Source: Nocardioides phosphati (lineage in GTDB: Bacteria; Actinomycetota; Actinomycetes; Propionibacteriales; Nocardioidaceae). Taken from it: a stretch of DNA of 64,000 bases. The notes beneath the pieces are model-generated. The model did no database searches. It was not told where the DNA came from and saw only the letters and a program-made list of their open reading frames with translations. The stretch lies in NCBI RefSeq assembly GCF_014646375.1, contig NZ_BMNI01000001.1, positions 827,949 through 891,948 of the forward strand, written 5' to 3'. A program made the translations under genes and the position numbers. Positions 46,814-57,137 of this stretch are shown piece by piece; within the stretch, counting starts at the first letter, position 1; the number at the start of each line of letters is the position of its first letter.

Positions 46814-46829
<16 letters not shown>
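46785..46829 (+). CDS. leuA leader peptide
   Basis: A 14-residue open reading frame, MMRQFLLLGRRSEA, lies between a promoter-like TACTGT (46769-46774) and leuA. Its three successive leucines are all CTT, a codon that is rare in this G/C-ending genome. Charged tRNA-Leu supply can therefore control ribosome stalling, the classic attenuation sensor. The stop codon lies in the left arm of the attenuator hairpin. Confidence 0.8.
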
Positions 46830-48626
<1,797 letters not shown>

Positions 48627-48638
48627 TCCCGCCTCCCC

Positions 48639-48671
48639 GTACGCCGGTGCCCGCCCCGGGCGCCGGCGTAC
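48639..48671 (+). terminator. leuA terminator
   Basis: GTACGCCGGTGCCCG (48639-48653) pairs with 48657-48671 with one T-G wobble and a three-base loop, 13 bases after the leuA stop. It also faces the convergent TlpA-like gene. Confidence 0.7.
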
Positions 48672-48686
48672 GTCATTTCCGGCGCC

Positions 48687-49223
48687 TCAGGAGGGGGCGA
48701 GTGCCCGGACCTCGTCGAGATCCCCGAGCTTGTGGAACGGCCCGATGTGGACGCGCGTGACCTTGCCGTCGACGATCACCACCGAGCTGGGGATGAACGA
48801 GATCGGCACGAGCCCGGAAAAGTGGTCCATCCAGGACGCGTCGGCGTCCTGGACGTTGGGGTAGCTGACATCGGCCTTGTGAATCGCGCGGAGCGCGTAG
48901 TCGTCGAACCGGTCTCGGGTGACGCCCACGACCGCCACCCCGTCGTCGGCGAGGTGCTGCAGCAGGGGCATCTCCGCGCGACACGGCCCACACGTGCTCG
49001 CCCAGAAGTTCACGAGCACCGGCCGGCCCGGCCGTACGTCGGGGGCGTGGCCCTGGAGGTAGTGCTCCGTCGGCAGCGTGACGCGGCGGCCGTCGGCGTC
49101 CGCCCAGCCGAGGTGGGGGAGGGCGATCTCGTCGGAGGTCGTGGTGCGCTCCTGCGCCGTCGGCCCGCACGCTGCGAGCAGCAGGACGGCGGTTGCGACG
49201 GCGACATGGCGCAGGCGGGGCAT
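48687..49223 (-). CDS. TlpA/ResA-like thioredoxin-fold lipoprotein
   Basis: The 178-residue exported thiol-disulphide oxidoreductase has a lipobox LLLAAC near residue 19 and a thioredoxin fold with active site [12 protein letters not shown] near residue 76. It contains the cis-Pro loop SFIPSSVVI. The CxxC in an extracytoplasmic protein suggests reduction of protein or cytochrome disulphides; the partner is unknown. The ATG at 49223 leaves 52 bases to the divergent DUF1990 gene. Confidence 0.87.
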   Translation of the reverse strand: MPRLRHVAVATAVLLLAACGPTAQERTTTSDEIALPHLGWADADGRRVTLPTEHYLQGHAPDVRPGRPVLVNFWASTCGPCRAEMPLLQHLADDGVAVVGVTRDRFDDYALRAIHKADVSYPNVQDADASWMDHFSGLVPISFIPSSVVIVDGKVTRVHIGPFHKLGDLDEVRALAPS

Positions 49224-49275
49224 GCGGTGAGTGTGGAGCCGCCGCCTGAGTGGGTGCTGAGAGGATGATGCCCTC

Positions 49276-49803
49276 GTGATCACCTCGCTCCCCGCAGCAG
49301 AGATCGCGCGTCTGACGGCGGCGATCGTCACCTACGACGCGGTCGGTGCCACGCGCGGCCTCGTGCCCGACGGCTACCGCGCGCTTGCGCACACCCGGAC
49401 GCTGCGCGATCGCACGTTCGACGAGGCCGCCGAGCTCCTGATGACCTGGCGGCTGCACGAGCGCTCCGGGCTCAGCGTCACCGCCTCGAGCACCCGGGTC
49501 GAGCGGGACGGCGTCGTCGTCCTCGGGCTCGGAGTGGGACGCATGCGGCTGCGGATTCCGTGCCGGGTGGTCTACGTGATCGATGAGCCGGACCGCCGCG
49601 GCTTCGCCTACGGCACGCTTCCCGGGCACCCCGAGGAGGGAGAGGAGCTCTTCCTCCTCGAACGCCGTGCGGATGGTGGCGCCGACCTGACCGTTCGTGC
49701 TTTCTCCCGCCCGGCCAGCCTCCTCGCGCGCGCAGGTGGACCGATGTCGCGTCGGGTGCAGGACTGGATGACCCGGCGCTACCTGAGGGCACTTGACGGC
49801 TGA
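49276..49803 (+). CDS. DUF1990 family protein
   Basis: A 175-residue protein with the DUF1990 features FAYGTLPGHPEEGEELFLLER and a C-terminal RVQDWMTRRYLRAL. The family is of unknown function and has a START-like beta fold. The GTG at 49276 is six bases after GATGAT (49264-49269). It overlaps no other supported gene. Confidence 0.83.
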   Translation: MITSLPAAEIARLTAAIVTYDAVGATRGLVPDGYRALAHTRTLRDRTFDEAAELLMTWRLHERSGLSVTASSTRVERDGVVVLGLGVGRMRLRIPCRVVYVIDEPDRRGFAYGTLPGHPEEGEELFLLERRADGGADLTVRAFSRPASLLARAGGPMSRRVQDWMTRRYLRALDG

Positions 49804-49879
49804 TCCGCCGGGCCGCAACGCCGCCGCGGCGTCGGGCGTGGCTGAGGAACCCAGGCGCGCTGCGGCACGTCCCACCCAC

Positions 49880-50320
49880 ATGCGCCCACGGTTCGTCGTA
49901 CTCCTCGTCCTCCTGACGATCGGTCTGGTCCCGGCGACGTCGGCGACCACCGTGCCCCCGGCGCAGGCCAGCTGTGCCGGGCCGGTGCTCGACCTCGGCC
50001 GCCCGGCGAGGTTGCCTCGGACGGGTGAGGTCACGGTGACGGGCCGCTTCTTCGTCGACGGGTGCAACGACGTCGGTGTCTGCCACGGGGTGCTCGGCTG
50101 TCAGTCGTGCGACTACGGCCCGCCGGTGAAGCCGCTGACGGACCTCACGATCCAGCTCCACCAGCGCGGGCGCACGTGGGACCTCGCCACGGCTGACGCG
50201 ACGGGTGGCAGCGGTCGGGTGAGCTGGACCTTCCGGTTGCCACCTGCTGCCCGGAGGGGCGCAGCCACCCTCACCGTCGACGGCGCGTACGCCGACGCCA
50301 CGCCGGTGCGGATCGGCTGA
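49880..50320 (+). CDS. Secreted cysteine-containing protein, unknown
   Basis: The 146-residue protein begins with a typical signal peptide (MRPRFVVLLVLLTIGLVPATSA). The mature part has five cysteines in a loop, VDGCNDVGVCHGVLGCQSCDYG, then a beta-sandwich-like region (RVSWTFRLPPAARRGAATLTVDG). I do not recognise the family. The ATG at 49880 is chosen because it directly starts the signal peptide; a longer TTG-started form exists but adds a disordered tail. Confidence 0.6.
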   Translation: MRPRFVVLLVLLTIGLVPATSATTVPPAQASCAGPVLDLGRPARLPRTGEVTVTGRFFVDGCNDVGVCHGVLGCQSCDYGPPVKPLTDLTIQLHQRGRTWDLATADATGGSGRVSWTFRLPPAARRGAATLTVDGAYADATPVRIG

Positions 50321-50335
50321 CTCCGGCTTCCGCGT

Positions 50336-50779
50336 TCACGCAACGGCATCGTCAGGGGTGAAGGCACGCAGCTCGACGTCGTTGGCCAGGTGCACCGCGA
50401 ACGCGCGCACCCCGCACTCGCGCGCGGCAGTGGTCAGTCCGGACGCCCACGCCCGGTCGTACGCCGAGACCCCCGGGCCGCCGGGCCGGCTCAGCAGGAA
50501 GCCGACGCGGCCGTCGGGCACGCCCGCGATGCCCAGGACGTAGTCGCACAGGCGCATCAGGCTGGCCAGGTCATCGACGGAGGGCAGCTCCGGGAGGTCG
50601 TCGATCTCCTGGAGCATCGGCAGCGAGTGGCCGTCCTCGTCGAAGAAGGCGAGCCAGAGCGAGGTGCGCGAGAAGCCGAGCCGGCCCATGAGGGCACGGA
50701 AGTGGCGGTGCAGGTCCGCCTGCGTGCGGACGGGAGGCATGTCCTCGGGGCGGGTCAGGGGAGGGATCTCGTCGGTCAT
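50336..50779 (-). CDS. Uncharacterised protein, 147 aa
   Basis: A soluble 147-residue protein with LHRHFRALMGRLGFSRTSLWLAFFDEDG and YDRAWASGLTTAARECGVRAFAVHLANDVELRAF. I do not recognise it. The ATG at 50779 has no good ribosome site. It lies downstream of a hairpin that ends the preceding minus-strand gene, so it is probably separately transcribed. Confidence 0.6.
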   Translation of the reverse strand: MTDEIPPLTRPEDMPPVRTQADLHRHFRALMGRLGFSRTSLWLAFFDEDGHSLPMLQEIDDLPELPSVDDLASLMRLCDYVLGIAGVPDGRVGFLLSRPGGPGVSAYDRAWASGLTTAARECGVRAFAVHLANDVELRAFTPDDAVA

Positions 50780-50807
50780 GCCGGACACCCTCACCCAACG
50801 CGTCGCC

Positions 50808-50846
50808 GGCCCGCTGGCGTCATCCACAGGCCGCCGCCAGCGGGCC
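50808..50846 (-). terminator. Hairpin after the minus-strand membrane-protein gene
   Basis: GGCCCGCTGGCG (50808-50819) pairs perfectly with CGCCAGCGGGCC (50835-50846) around a 15-base loop, directly downstream of the stop at 50853. Confidence 0.65.
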
Positions 50847-50852
50847 CAGTGC

Positions 50853-51671
50853 TCACTCCTTCGAGCGGATGGCGGTGCGCAGCTGGTCGGCGGAGTTGCG
50901 GATCACGTCACTGATCAGCTCGGTGGTCCGCGGGTCCTCGAGGGCTCCCTCGACGACGCGCAGGACGGTGTCGGAGACCAGGCGCACGATCTCGTCGTGG
51001 AAGGGGACGTACTTGAGCTTGCCGGTCGTCGGGTCCGCCATGACGAGGTCGTGGACCATCGCCTCGAGCTCGAGGCGGTTCTCGTCGAGGGCGTCGCGCA
51101 CGTTGGCGGCGTACGTGCCGGTCTTGATGACGTCGATGACCTCGTCGAGCACGGCGACGGTGATCGGCCGCTTGATCGCGTCGACGATCGGCGCAGAGAA
51201 GTGGTCGATGAGGAAGACCGTGACCGCGTCGCCGACGACGTTGTCGCCGGTGTCGATCGCGCGGGTCGTGCGGGCCAAGCAGATGGCCACGAGCGGCACG
51301 GTCGCGGTGCCGGCCCAGGGCGTCGCCAGCGGGACGAGCGCGAGGAGCTCCCACCAGGCGGTGGCCCAGAAGCGGGAGGTGCCGCCGTACCGGAAGACGC
51401 GGGAGAGCAGGCGGAGGGCGAAGAGTACCGAGATCGCCAGGTCGACGCCGTAGAGCACGTGGCGCAGGCCGTCGTCAGCGGGGCGCCAGAAGCCCAGCCA
51501 GAGCGCCAGGCCGAGCGAGGCGACCGACGACAGCGACATCACCCAGTCGCTGAAGCCGACCTTGCGGAGCTCCTGGGCAGCGTGCTGCGCCTCGGGAGGG
51601 AGCGCGGGCATGACCGCGTCGAAGAGAACGTCGGCGCGGTGGGCGTGCACAGGCGGCGGAGGGAGGCTCAC
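50853..51671 (-). CDS. Membrane protein with voltage-sensor-like helices, unknown
   Basis: The 272-residue protein has four hydrophobic helices in its first 140 residues (about 38-60, 68-86, 98-115 and 117-135). The pattern, including LLSRVFRY and an arginine-bearing last helix, recalls small ion-channel voltage-sensor modules, but no pore loop is visible. A long amphipathic cytosolic tail follows. The GTG at 51671 is six bases after TATTGT on the minus strand (51683-51678). Only 18 bases separate it from the recO start on the other strand. Confidence 0.6.
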   Translation of the reverse strand: MSLPPPPVHAHRADVLFDAVMPALPPEAQHAAQELRKVGFSDWVMSLSSVASLGLALWLGFWRPADDGLRHVLYGVDLAISVLFALRLLSRVFRYGGTSRFWATAWWELLALVPLATPWAGTATVPLVAICLARTTRAIDTGDNVVGDAVTVFLIDHFSAPIVDAIKRPITVAVLDEVIDVIKTGTYAANVRDALDENRLELEAMVHDLVMADPTTGKLKYVPFHDEIVRLVSDTVLRVVEGALEDPRTTELISDVIRNSADQLRTAIRSKE

Positions 51672-51689
51672 CCGGGCACAATAGAACGC
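51672..51689. promoter_or_regulatory. Compact divergent promoter (recO and the membrane-protein gene)
   Basis: Only 18 bases separate two diverging GTG start codons. The minus strand has TATTGT (51683-51678) six bases before its start, and the plus strand has CACAAT (51677-51682) seven bases before recO. The two -10-like hexamers overlap on opposite strands. No ribosome site fits in the gap, so both genes must be leaderless or start inside each other. Confidence 0.65.
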
Positions 51690-52433
51690 GTGCCCCTCTA
51701 TCGCGCCGAGGCCGTCGTGCTGCGCACCCACAAGCTGGGCGAAGCCGACCGGATCATCACGCTCCTCACGCGCGACCAGGGGCGGGTGCGCGCGGTCGCC
51801 AAGGGTGTACGCCGCACGACGAGCCGCTGGGGGAGCCGGCTGGAGCCGTTCAGCCACGTCGACCTGCAGCTCGCCGAGGGGCGCAACCTCGACACGATCA
51901 CGCAGGCGGTGACGATCACGCCGTTCCCGGCGAACCTCGGCATGGACTACGAGCGCTACACCGCCGGCACGGCGATGCTCGAGACGGCCGAGCGGATCAT
52001 CACCGAGGACCGCGAGCCGGCGCTGCAGCAGTTCCTGCTGCTGGTCGGCGGCCTGCGGGCCCTGACCGGCCACGACGGCAGCGACGTCGAGAAGCCGCAC
52101 AGCCAGGTGCTCGACTCCTACCTGCTGCGCAGCCTCTCCGTCGCGGGCTACGCGCCGAGCTTCGACGCGTGCGCCCGCTGTGGCGAGCTCGGGCCGCACC
52201 GGTGGTTCCACCCGGCTGCCGGTGGCGTGCTCTGCCCGAAGGACAAGCTGCCCGGCTCGGCGCACCCGCAGCCCGAGACGATCACGCTGCTCGGTGCACT
52301 GCTGGCCGGTGACTGGGCGACGGTCAACGCCAGCGACCCGCGCCACCGTCGTGAGGCGACCGGCCTCGTCTCGGCGTACCTCCAGTGGCACGTCGAGCGC
52401 GGCCTCCGCTCCCTGGCGTACGTCGAGCGCTGA
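51690..52433 (+). CDS. recO: DNA repair protein RecO
   Basis: A 247-residue RecO with an N-terminal OB-fold (YRAEAVVLRTHKLGEADRIITLLTRDQG), a helical domain and the zinc-binding cysteine pair CARCG (near residue 160) with a later C in GGVLCPKDK. RecO acts with RecR and RecF to load RecA. The recO-uppS-zur-glyS order is conserved in mycobacteria and relatives. Confidence 0.95.
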   Translation: MPLYRAEAVVLRTHKLGEADRIITLLTRDQGRVRAVAKGVRRTTSRWGSRLEPFSHVDLQLAEGRNLDTITQAVTITPFPANLGMDYERYTAGTAMLETAERIITEDREPALQQFLLLVGGLRALTGHDGSDVEKPHSQVLDSYLLRSLSVAGYAPSFDACARCGELGPHRWFHPAAGGVLCPKDKLPGSAHPQPETITLLGALLAGDWATVNASDPRHRREATGLVSAYLQWHVERGLRSLAYVER

Positions 52434-52456
52434 GCCGGCCGGCGTACGTCGGAGGG

Positions 52457-52966
52457 TCAGTCGTCCTTGACCGGACGCCCCGCCTCGCCCAGCGGGTGGT
52501 CGGTGATCGCGGTCGGGACCGCGCCGTCCTCCCAGTGGTCGATCGTGGCGTTGAACTTGCCCAGCAGACGACCGAACTGCTCGATCTCCTCCTCGGACCA
52601 GTCCGCGAGCAGCAGGTCGAGTGCGCCGCGGCGGAAGTCGCGCGCCTCCTTGATCGCGCGCTCGCCGAAGTCGGAGAGGCTGAGGAGGGTGGCGCGCCGG
52701 TCGCCCGGGTCGGTCTTCTTGGCGGCCAGGCCGAGCTTGACGACCGCCTGCGCCTGGCGCGTCACGGTCGAGGGGTCGAGGTGGAACGCGGCTGCGATCG
52801 AGCCGAGGCGCTGGGGGCCCTCGTCGGCGAGCAGGCAGAGGATGCCGTAGCTGGAACGCTCGAGCGCCACCTCGCCACTGGCGGTGCTGACGTGGATCGC
52901 GTTGCTCCGGCGCATCACCTTGGTGAGCTGCTGCTCGATCACGTCGTTGGGGGTCTTCTGCTCCAC
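52457..52966 (-). CDS. MarR family transcriptional regulator
   Basis: The 169-residue protein has a winged helix (LGSIAAAFHLDPSTVTRQAQAVVKLGLAAKKTDPGDRRATLLSLSDFG) in the middle, with the DxR motif in DPGDRRA. The start GTG 52966 has GAAGAGGA just upstream. It converges on recO, and it diverges from uppS, 160 bases away. TTGATCACAGTG near 52995-53010 is a candidate operator but is only imperfectly palindromic. Confidence 0.85.
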   Translation of the reverse strand: MEQKTPNDVIEQQLTKVMRRSNAIHVSTASGEVALERSSYGILCLLADEGPQRLGSIAAAFHLDPSTVTRQAQAVVKLGLAAKKTDPGDRRATLLSLSDFGERAIKEARDFRRGALDLLLADWSEEEIEQFGRLLGKFNATIDHWEDGAVPTAITDHPLGEAGRPVKDD

Positions 52967-53125
52967 GGGTCCTCTTCGCAGGTCAAAGGTCACGGTTTGA
53001 TCACAGTGTGCATCATCGAAGTTACTCCAGCGTCAATCCGGCCGCGTGTCGAACGCCGATATCGATGACACGTGCGTAGCGACGCCGCGTTCCGCCGTCC
53101 GCGCGAGGGCCCCTAGTCTGGGCCC

Positions 53126-53914
53126 GTGACCCGTCGTTACGCCGCGCCGCAGCCGCATGTCTCCGGGGCGAAGCCACCGCCGATCCCGGCGGAGTTCGTC
53201 CCCGAGCACGTCGCCATCGTCATGGACGGCAACGGCCGCTGGGCCAAGGAGCGTGGGCTCCCGCGCAACGCCGGCCACGCCCAGGGAGAGTTCGCGCTCT
53301 TCGACGTGATGGAGGGCGCCATCGAGATGGGCATCAAGGCCGTCACGGTCTACGCCTTCTCGACCGAGAACTGGTCGCGGTCACCCGACGAGGTCCGCTA
53401 CCTGATGGGCTTCAACCGCGACGTCGTACGCCGCCGGCGCGACGAGATGCACGCCCTCGGCGTCCGTGTGCGGTGGGCGGGGCGCGCGCCGCGCCTGTGG
53501 AAGTCGGTGCTCAAGGAGCTCCACGTCGCCGAGGAGATGACGAAGCACAACGACGTCCTCACGCTGACGATGTGCATCAACTACGGCGGGCGTCCGGAGC
53601 TGGTCGACGCCACGAAGTCGATCGCGCGCGAGGTCGCCGCGGGCCGGCTCAACCCCGAGAAGATCGACGAGCGCACCATCGCGCGCCACCTCTACGTGCC
53701 GGAGTTCCCCGACGCCGACCTGATCTGGCGTACGTCGGGGGAGCAGCGCCTCTCCAACTTCCTCACCTGGCAGTCGGCGTACTCGGAGTTCGTCTTCACC
53801 GACGTGCTCTGGCCCGACGTCGACCGACGTCACCTGTGGGCCGCGGTCGAGCAGTACGCCCGCCGGGACCGGCGCTACGGCGGCGCCGTCCCCAACGACG
53901 TCAGCGACAGCTAG
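53126..53914 (+). CDS. uppS: Polyprenyl diphosphate synthase (isoprenyl transferase, Z-type)
   Basis: The 262-residue enzyme condenses isopentenyl diphosphate to make the polyprenyl carrier for cell-wall synthesis. The catalytic Asp34 lies in IVMDGNGRWA, with NAGHAQGE, FSTENWSR and CINYGGRPELVDA following. GTG 53126 is six bases after TAGTCT (53114-53119). It overlaps the convergent zur gene by 14 bases. Confidence 0.94.
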   Translation: MTRRYAAPQPHVSGAKPPPIPAEFVPEHVAIVMDGNGRWAKERGLPRNAGHAQGEFALFDVMEGAIEMGIKAVTVYAFSTENWSRSPDEVRYLMGFNRDVVRRRRDEMHALGVRVRWAGRAPRLWKSVLKELHVAEEMTKHNDVLTLTMCINYGGRPELVDATKSIAREVAAGRLNPEKIDERTIARHLYVPEFPDADLIWRTSGEQRLSNFLTWQSAYSEFVFTDVLWPDVDRRHLWAAVEQYARRDRRYGGAVPNDVSDS

Positions 53915-54323
53915 AGCAGGTCCCGAACACCTCGAGCGTGTGCGCGATCTCGGCGTACCCGTGCTCGGCGGCGATCGCCTTGGTCCACCGCTCGACGGCC
54001 GGGCCCTCGACCTCCACGGTCGCCCCGCACGCGCGGCAGACCAGGTGGTGGTGGTGCGTGGCCGAGCAGCGCCGGTAGATCGCCTCGCCGTCCTCGGTGC
54101 GCAGCATGTCGATCTCGCCGCCGTCGCTGAGCAGCTGCAGCGTGCGGTAGACCGTCGCGAGGCCGACCTTCTCGCCGCGCTCGGTCAGCCGCGCGTGGAT
54201 CTCCTGCGCGCTGCGGAAGTCCTCGAAGCTGGCGAGCGCCTCGGCGACGGCCCGACGCTGCCGGGTCGGCCGCACGGGCGCCCCCGGCTCGCCGTGCGTG
54301 TGGCCGTGGTCAGTGCTCGTCAT
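53901..54323 (-). CDS. zur: Zinc uptake regulator Zur (Fur family)
   Basis: A 140-residue Fur-family repressor. The recognition helix region is EKVGLATVYRTLQLLSDGGEIDML, and the metal/zinc sites are HHHHLVCRACG and VFGTCSSC. The N-terminus also has HGHTHGE. Last gene of the znuA-znuC-znuB-zur operon, with a 14-base overlap with znuB. Zur boxes upstream of znuA indicate autoregulation by zinc. Fur or Nur function is excluded only by context. Confidence 0.9.
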   Translation of the reverse strand: MTSTDHGHTHGEPGAPVRPTRQRRAVAEALASFEDFRSAQEIHARLTERGEKVGLATVYRTLQLLSDGGEIDMLRTEDGEAIYRRCSATHHHHLVCRACGATVEVEGPAVERWTKAIAAEHGYAEIAHTLEVFGTCSSCR

Positions 54324-55308
54324 AGTGCTCTCCGTGCGGTGCGTGCCGGTGGCCGTCGTGGACGTAGTCGACGTGGTCGCCGTGCGGGATCGCCAGGTGC
54401 CCGCAGTCCTCGCCGTGCTCGTGCGGGTGCTCGCCGGTCTCCTCGTGGCCGAGCGGCGGGAGCGCCTCGAAGGGCTGCCGCATCCGCTCGCGCCGGCGCA
54501 GCATGGAGCCCACCGGCCACGCGAGCACGAAGCAGGCGAGGGCGAGCAGCACGATCGTCGGGCCGGGGGCGATGGTCGCCGCCTTCGAGAGGTACGCCGA
54601 GGCGATCAGGCCGCCGAGCGCGGCGAAGACGCCGATGCCCATGGCGGCGGCGAGCGTCGTACGGAAGGAGCGGGTGACCTGCTGGGCGGCCGCGACCGGC
54701 ACGACCATCAGGGCGGAGACCAGGAGCAGGCCGACCGTGCGCATCGCGACGGTGACCGTGACGGCCGCCATGACCGCGACCAGCAGGTTGTAGGCACGGA
54801 CGTTGAGGCCGGCGACGCGGGCGAACTCGGCGTCCTGTGCGACGGCGAAGAGCTGGGGGCCGAGGCCGATGCAGAGCAGCAGCACCACGGTCGCGAGGAT
54901 CGCGGTGATGACGACGTCGGAGGGCTGCATGCTGAGGAGCCCTCCGAAGAGGTAGGTGTTGAGCGTCTGCGCGCTCTGCCCCGCGATGCCGGTGATCATC
55001 ACGCCACCCGCAATGCCGCCGTAGAAGAGCAGGGCGAGGGCGACGTCGCCGTTGGCGCTGCCGCGCTCACGGATCAGCTCGATCGCGACCGAGCCGAGGA
55101 TCGCGACCGCGACCGCCGTCCACGTGGGCGATGCGCCGGTGAGCAGGCCGAGCGCGACACCGGTGACCGCGACGTGGCCGATGCCGTCGCCCATGAGCGA
55201 CAGCCGCTTCTGGACCAGGTAGGTGCCGACGGTGGGGGCGGCGAGGCCGGTGAAGAGGGCCGCCACTAGGGCGTACTGCATGAACGAGTAGCTGAAGACG
55301 GAGAACAT
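54310..55308 (-). CDS. znuB: Zinc ABC transporter permease (ZnuB-like)
   Basis: The 332-residue permease has about nine membrane helices of the ABC-3 family (LSLMGDGIGHVAVTGVALG, TVGLLLVSALMVVPVAAAQ). Its last 60 residues form an unusual cytosolic tail rich in His/Asp/Glu (HEETGEHPHEHGEDCGHL, HRHAPHGEHYDEH), likely zinc-binding. It overlaps znuC by one base and zur by 14. Confidence 0.92.
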   Translation of the reverse strand: MFSVFSYSFMQYALVAALFTGLAAPTVGTYLVQKRLSLMGDGIGHVAVTGVALGLLTGASPTWTAVAVAILGSVAIELIRERGSANGDVALALLFYGGIAGGVMITGIAGQSAQTLNTYLFGGLLSMQPSDVVITAILATVVLLLCIGLGPQLFAVAQDAEFARVAGLNVRAYNLLVAVMAAVTVTVAMRTVGLLLVSALMVVPVAAAQQVTRSFRTTLAAAMGIGVFAALGGLIASAYLSKAATIAPGPTIVLLALACFVLAWPVGSMLRRRERMRQPFEALPPLGHEETGEHPHEHGEDCGHLAIPHGDHVDYVHDGHRHAPHGEHYDEH

Positions 55309-56120
55309 CAGGAGCCCTCCTCGGCGGTGTCGAGCGGCGCGGCGACCCGGGGAGCGTGGGGCGCTCCCGTGTCGGTCGCGTGGTGGTGGTGCGTGTGGCT
55401 GTCGCCGAAGAGCGGGCCGTGCACCGCGTGGTCGTCGAGCGCGGGCCCGTCGTAGGCGACCCGTCCGTCGCGCATGACGACGGCACGGTCGATGAGGGGA
55501 GCCAGCGGCCCGAGCTCGTGGGCCACGAGCACGATCGTCGCGCCCCGGGACTTGAGGATGCCCAGGGCGTCGGCCAGGGCGACCTGGTTGGGCAGGTCGA
55601 CGCCGGCGGTCGGCTCGTCGAGGAAGAGGAGCTCCGGCTCACCGGCGAGCGCACGGGCGATGAGCACCCGCTGCTGCTGGCCGCCCGAGAGGGTGCTGAC
55701 ACTGTCGCCGACGCGGTCCGCCAGGCCCACGACGTCGAGCGCGGCCCGGATCGCGGTGCGGTCGGCCGAGCCGAAGGGGCGCAGCCAGCGGCGGCGGGTC
55801 AGCCTGCCGGACGAGACGACCTCCCACACCGACGCGGGTACGCCGCCACCCGCGCCGGGGCGCTGGGGGACGAAGCCGAGGCGCTGGCGCTCGTGGAAGC
55901 GGTCGAGCGGGGTGTCGAAGAGGCGCACCTCGCCGGCCGCCACGGGACGCAGCCCGGTCAGGGCGCGGACCAGGGTCGACTTGCCGGAGCCGTTGGCGCC
56001 CATCAGCGCGACGAACTCGCCCCGGCGTACGTCGAGGTCGACACGGCGCAGGATCGGCCGGCCGCCGAGCACGACGGAGAGTCCGCGCGCGGAGACGACG
56101 AGGTCAGGGTGGGTGCTCAA
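55308..56120 (-). CDS. znuC: Zinc ABC transporter ATP-binding protein (ZnuC-like)
   Basis: A 270-residue ATPase with Walker A GANGSGKST near residue 42, signature LSGGQQQR, and Walker B LLFLDEPTAGVD. The C-terminus carries a His-rich stretch (DSHTHHHHATDTGAPH), which is not standard for ABC ATPases. It energises zinc uptake with ZnuB and ZnuA. Its start overlaps the znuA stop by four bases. Confidence 0.93.
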   Translation of the reverse strand: MSTHPDLVVSARGLSVVLGGRPILRRVDLDVRRGEFVALMGANGSGKSTLVRALTGLRPVAAGEVRLFDTPLDRFHERQRLGFVPQRPGAGGGVPASVWEVVSSGRLTRRRWLRPFGSADRTAIRAALDVVGLADRVGDSVSTLSGGQQQRVLIARALAGEPELLFLDEPTAGVDLPNQVALADALGILKSRGATIVLVAHELGPLAPLIDRAVVMRDGRVAYDGPALDDHAVHGPLFGDSHTHHHHATDTGAPHAPRVAAPLDTAEEGS

Positions 56121-57052
56121 CAGCCGTTGGCCTTCTTCAGGAGGGCGAGGTTCTGACGCATGACGGAGAGGTAGTCGCCCCCATTGTCCTCGGCCGCGGT
56201 GCTCAGTCCCTCGAGCGGGTCGAGGACGGCGGTCCTGATGCCCAGCTCGTGGGCGAGCGCCTCGGCGGTCTTGGGGCTCACGAGGGTCTCGGAGAAGACG
56301 GTCGTGATGCCGTCCTCCGCGATCACCTTGTGCAGGGTGGCGAGGTCGTGGGCGGTCGGCTCGGCGTCGGGGGAGAGGCCTGCGATCGAGCGGATCTGGA
56401 CGCCGTACTTGCCCAGATAGCCGAAGGCGTCGTGGTTGACGACGGTCGTGTCGCGACGGCAGCCGGACAGGGTGTCGGCGTACTCCGTGTCGAGAGCCCG
56501 CAGGTCGGTGCGGAGCTTCGCGGCGTTGGCGCTGTAGTCCGCGGCGTGATCGGGGTCGATCGTGCCGAGCTCCTTCGCGACAGCGTCGCCGAAGGTGGCC
56601 AGGCGGATCGGGTCCTGCCAGAAGTGCGGGTCCTCCTCGCCGTGCTCGTGGCCGGTGTGGTTCTCCTCCTCGCCCGGCTCGTCGGCGAGGTGCTCCAGGC
56701 CCACCACGTGGGCGGCGTCGACCGACGGTCCCTGGCGGTTGTCGTCGACCGCCTTGTCGACGGCCGTCTGGAAGTGGCGCTCGAAGAGGACCAGGTCGGC
56801 GTCGCTGACCCTGGCGACCTGGTCGAAGGAGAGCTGCAGGTCGTGCGGCTCCATGCCGGGCTGGGTCAGGTTGGTGACGTCAGCCTGATCGCCCGCGATG
56901 CGCTCGGCGGCGTACTGCAGCGGGTAGAACGCCGCGACGACCTGCAGCTTGCCGTCGTCCTGCGCGGACGGCGCGCCGCACGCGGTGAAAGCGACGCCCG
57001 CGAGAGCGGTGCTGACAGTGAGGGCGGCGGTCCGTGCGACAGGCTTGAGCAT
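56117..57052 (-). CDS. znuA: Zinc ABC transporter solute-binding lipoprotein (ZnuA-like)
   Basis: The 311-residue cluster A-I metal-binding protein has a lipoprotein-type signal peptide (cysteine near 25). It has metal ligands in GMEPHDLQLS, in DPHFWQDP and in FSETLVSPKTAEALAHELG, plus a His-rich loop NHTGHEHGEEDPHF near residue 135 typical of zinc-binding members. ATG 57052 is chosen over a TTG at 57067, because GAGAAT (57065-57060) sits seven bases before it. The Zur box covers exactly this promoter. Confidence 0.92.
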   Translation of the reverse strand: MLKPVARTAALTVSTALAGVAFTACGAPSAQDDGKLQVVAAFYPLQYAAERIAGDQADVTNLTQPGMEPHDLQLSFDQVARVSDADLVLFERHFQTAVDKAVDDNRQGPSVDAAHVVGLEHLADEPGEEENHTGHEHGEEDPHFWQDPIRLATFGDAVAKELGTIDPDHAADYSANAAKLRTDLRALDTEYADTLSGCRRDTTVVNHDAFGYLGKYGVQIRSIAGLSPDAEPTAHDLATLHKVIAEDGITTVFSETLVSPKTAEALAHELGIRTAVLDPLEGLSTAAEDNGGDYLSVMRQNLALLKKANGC

Positions 57053-57066
57053 GAGAACGATTCTCA
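57052..57066. promoter_or_regulatory. Zur box 1
   Basis: TGAGAACGATTCTCA is a perfect palindrome (TGAGAA-CGA-TTCTCA) with the look of actinobacterial Zur boxes. It overlaps the znuA start codon and the -10 hexamer, so bound Zur would block transcription start. Confidence 0.75.
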
Positions 57067-57072
57067 ATCACT

Positions 57073-57087
57073 TGAGAATGATTGTCA
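57073..57087. promoter_or_regulatory. Zur box 2
   Basis: TGAGAATGATTGTCA has the same symmetry with one mismatched pair. Its centre is 21 bases from that of box 1, two helix turns, as expected for cooperative Zur dimers. It lies about 50 bases before the divergent YibE/F gene. Confidence 0.68.
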
Positions 57088-57137
57088 AGAACGTGCCCGG
57101 CGCGGTCGCTGCCCACACGCGTGGGATCCTTCCTCCC

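Noticed and set aside
57060..57067. TTG at 57067 as start of znuA
   Set aside because: It lies inside the Zur box and upstream of the promoter-linked ATG at 57052, which directly starts a lipoprotein signal.
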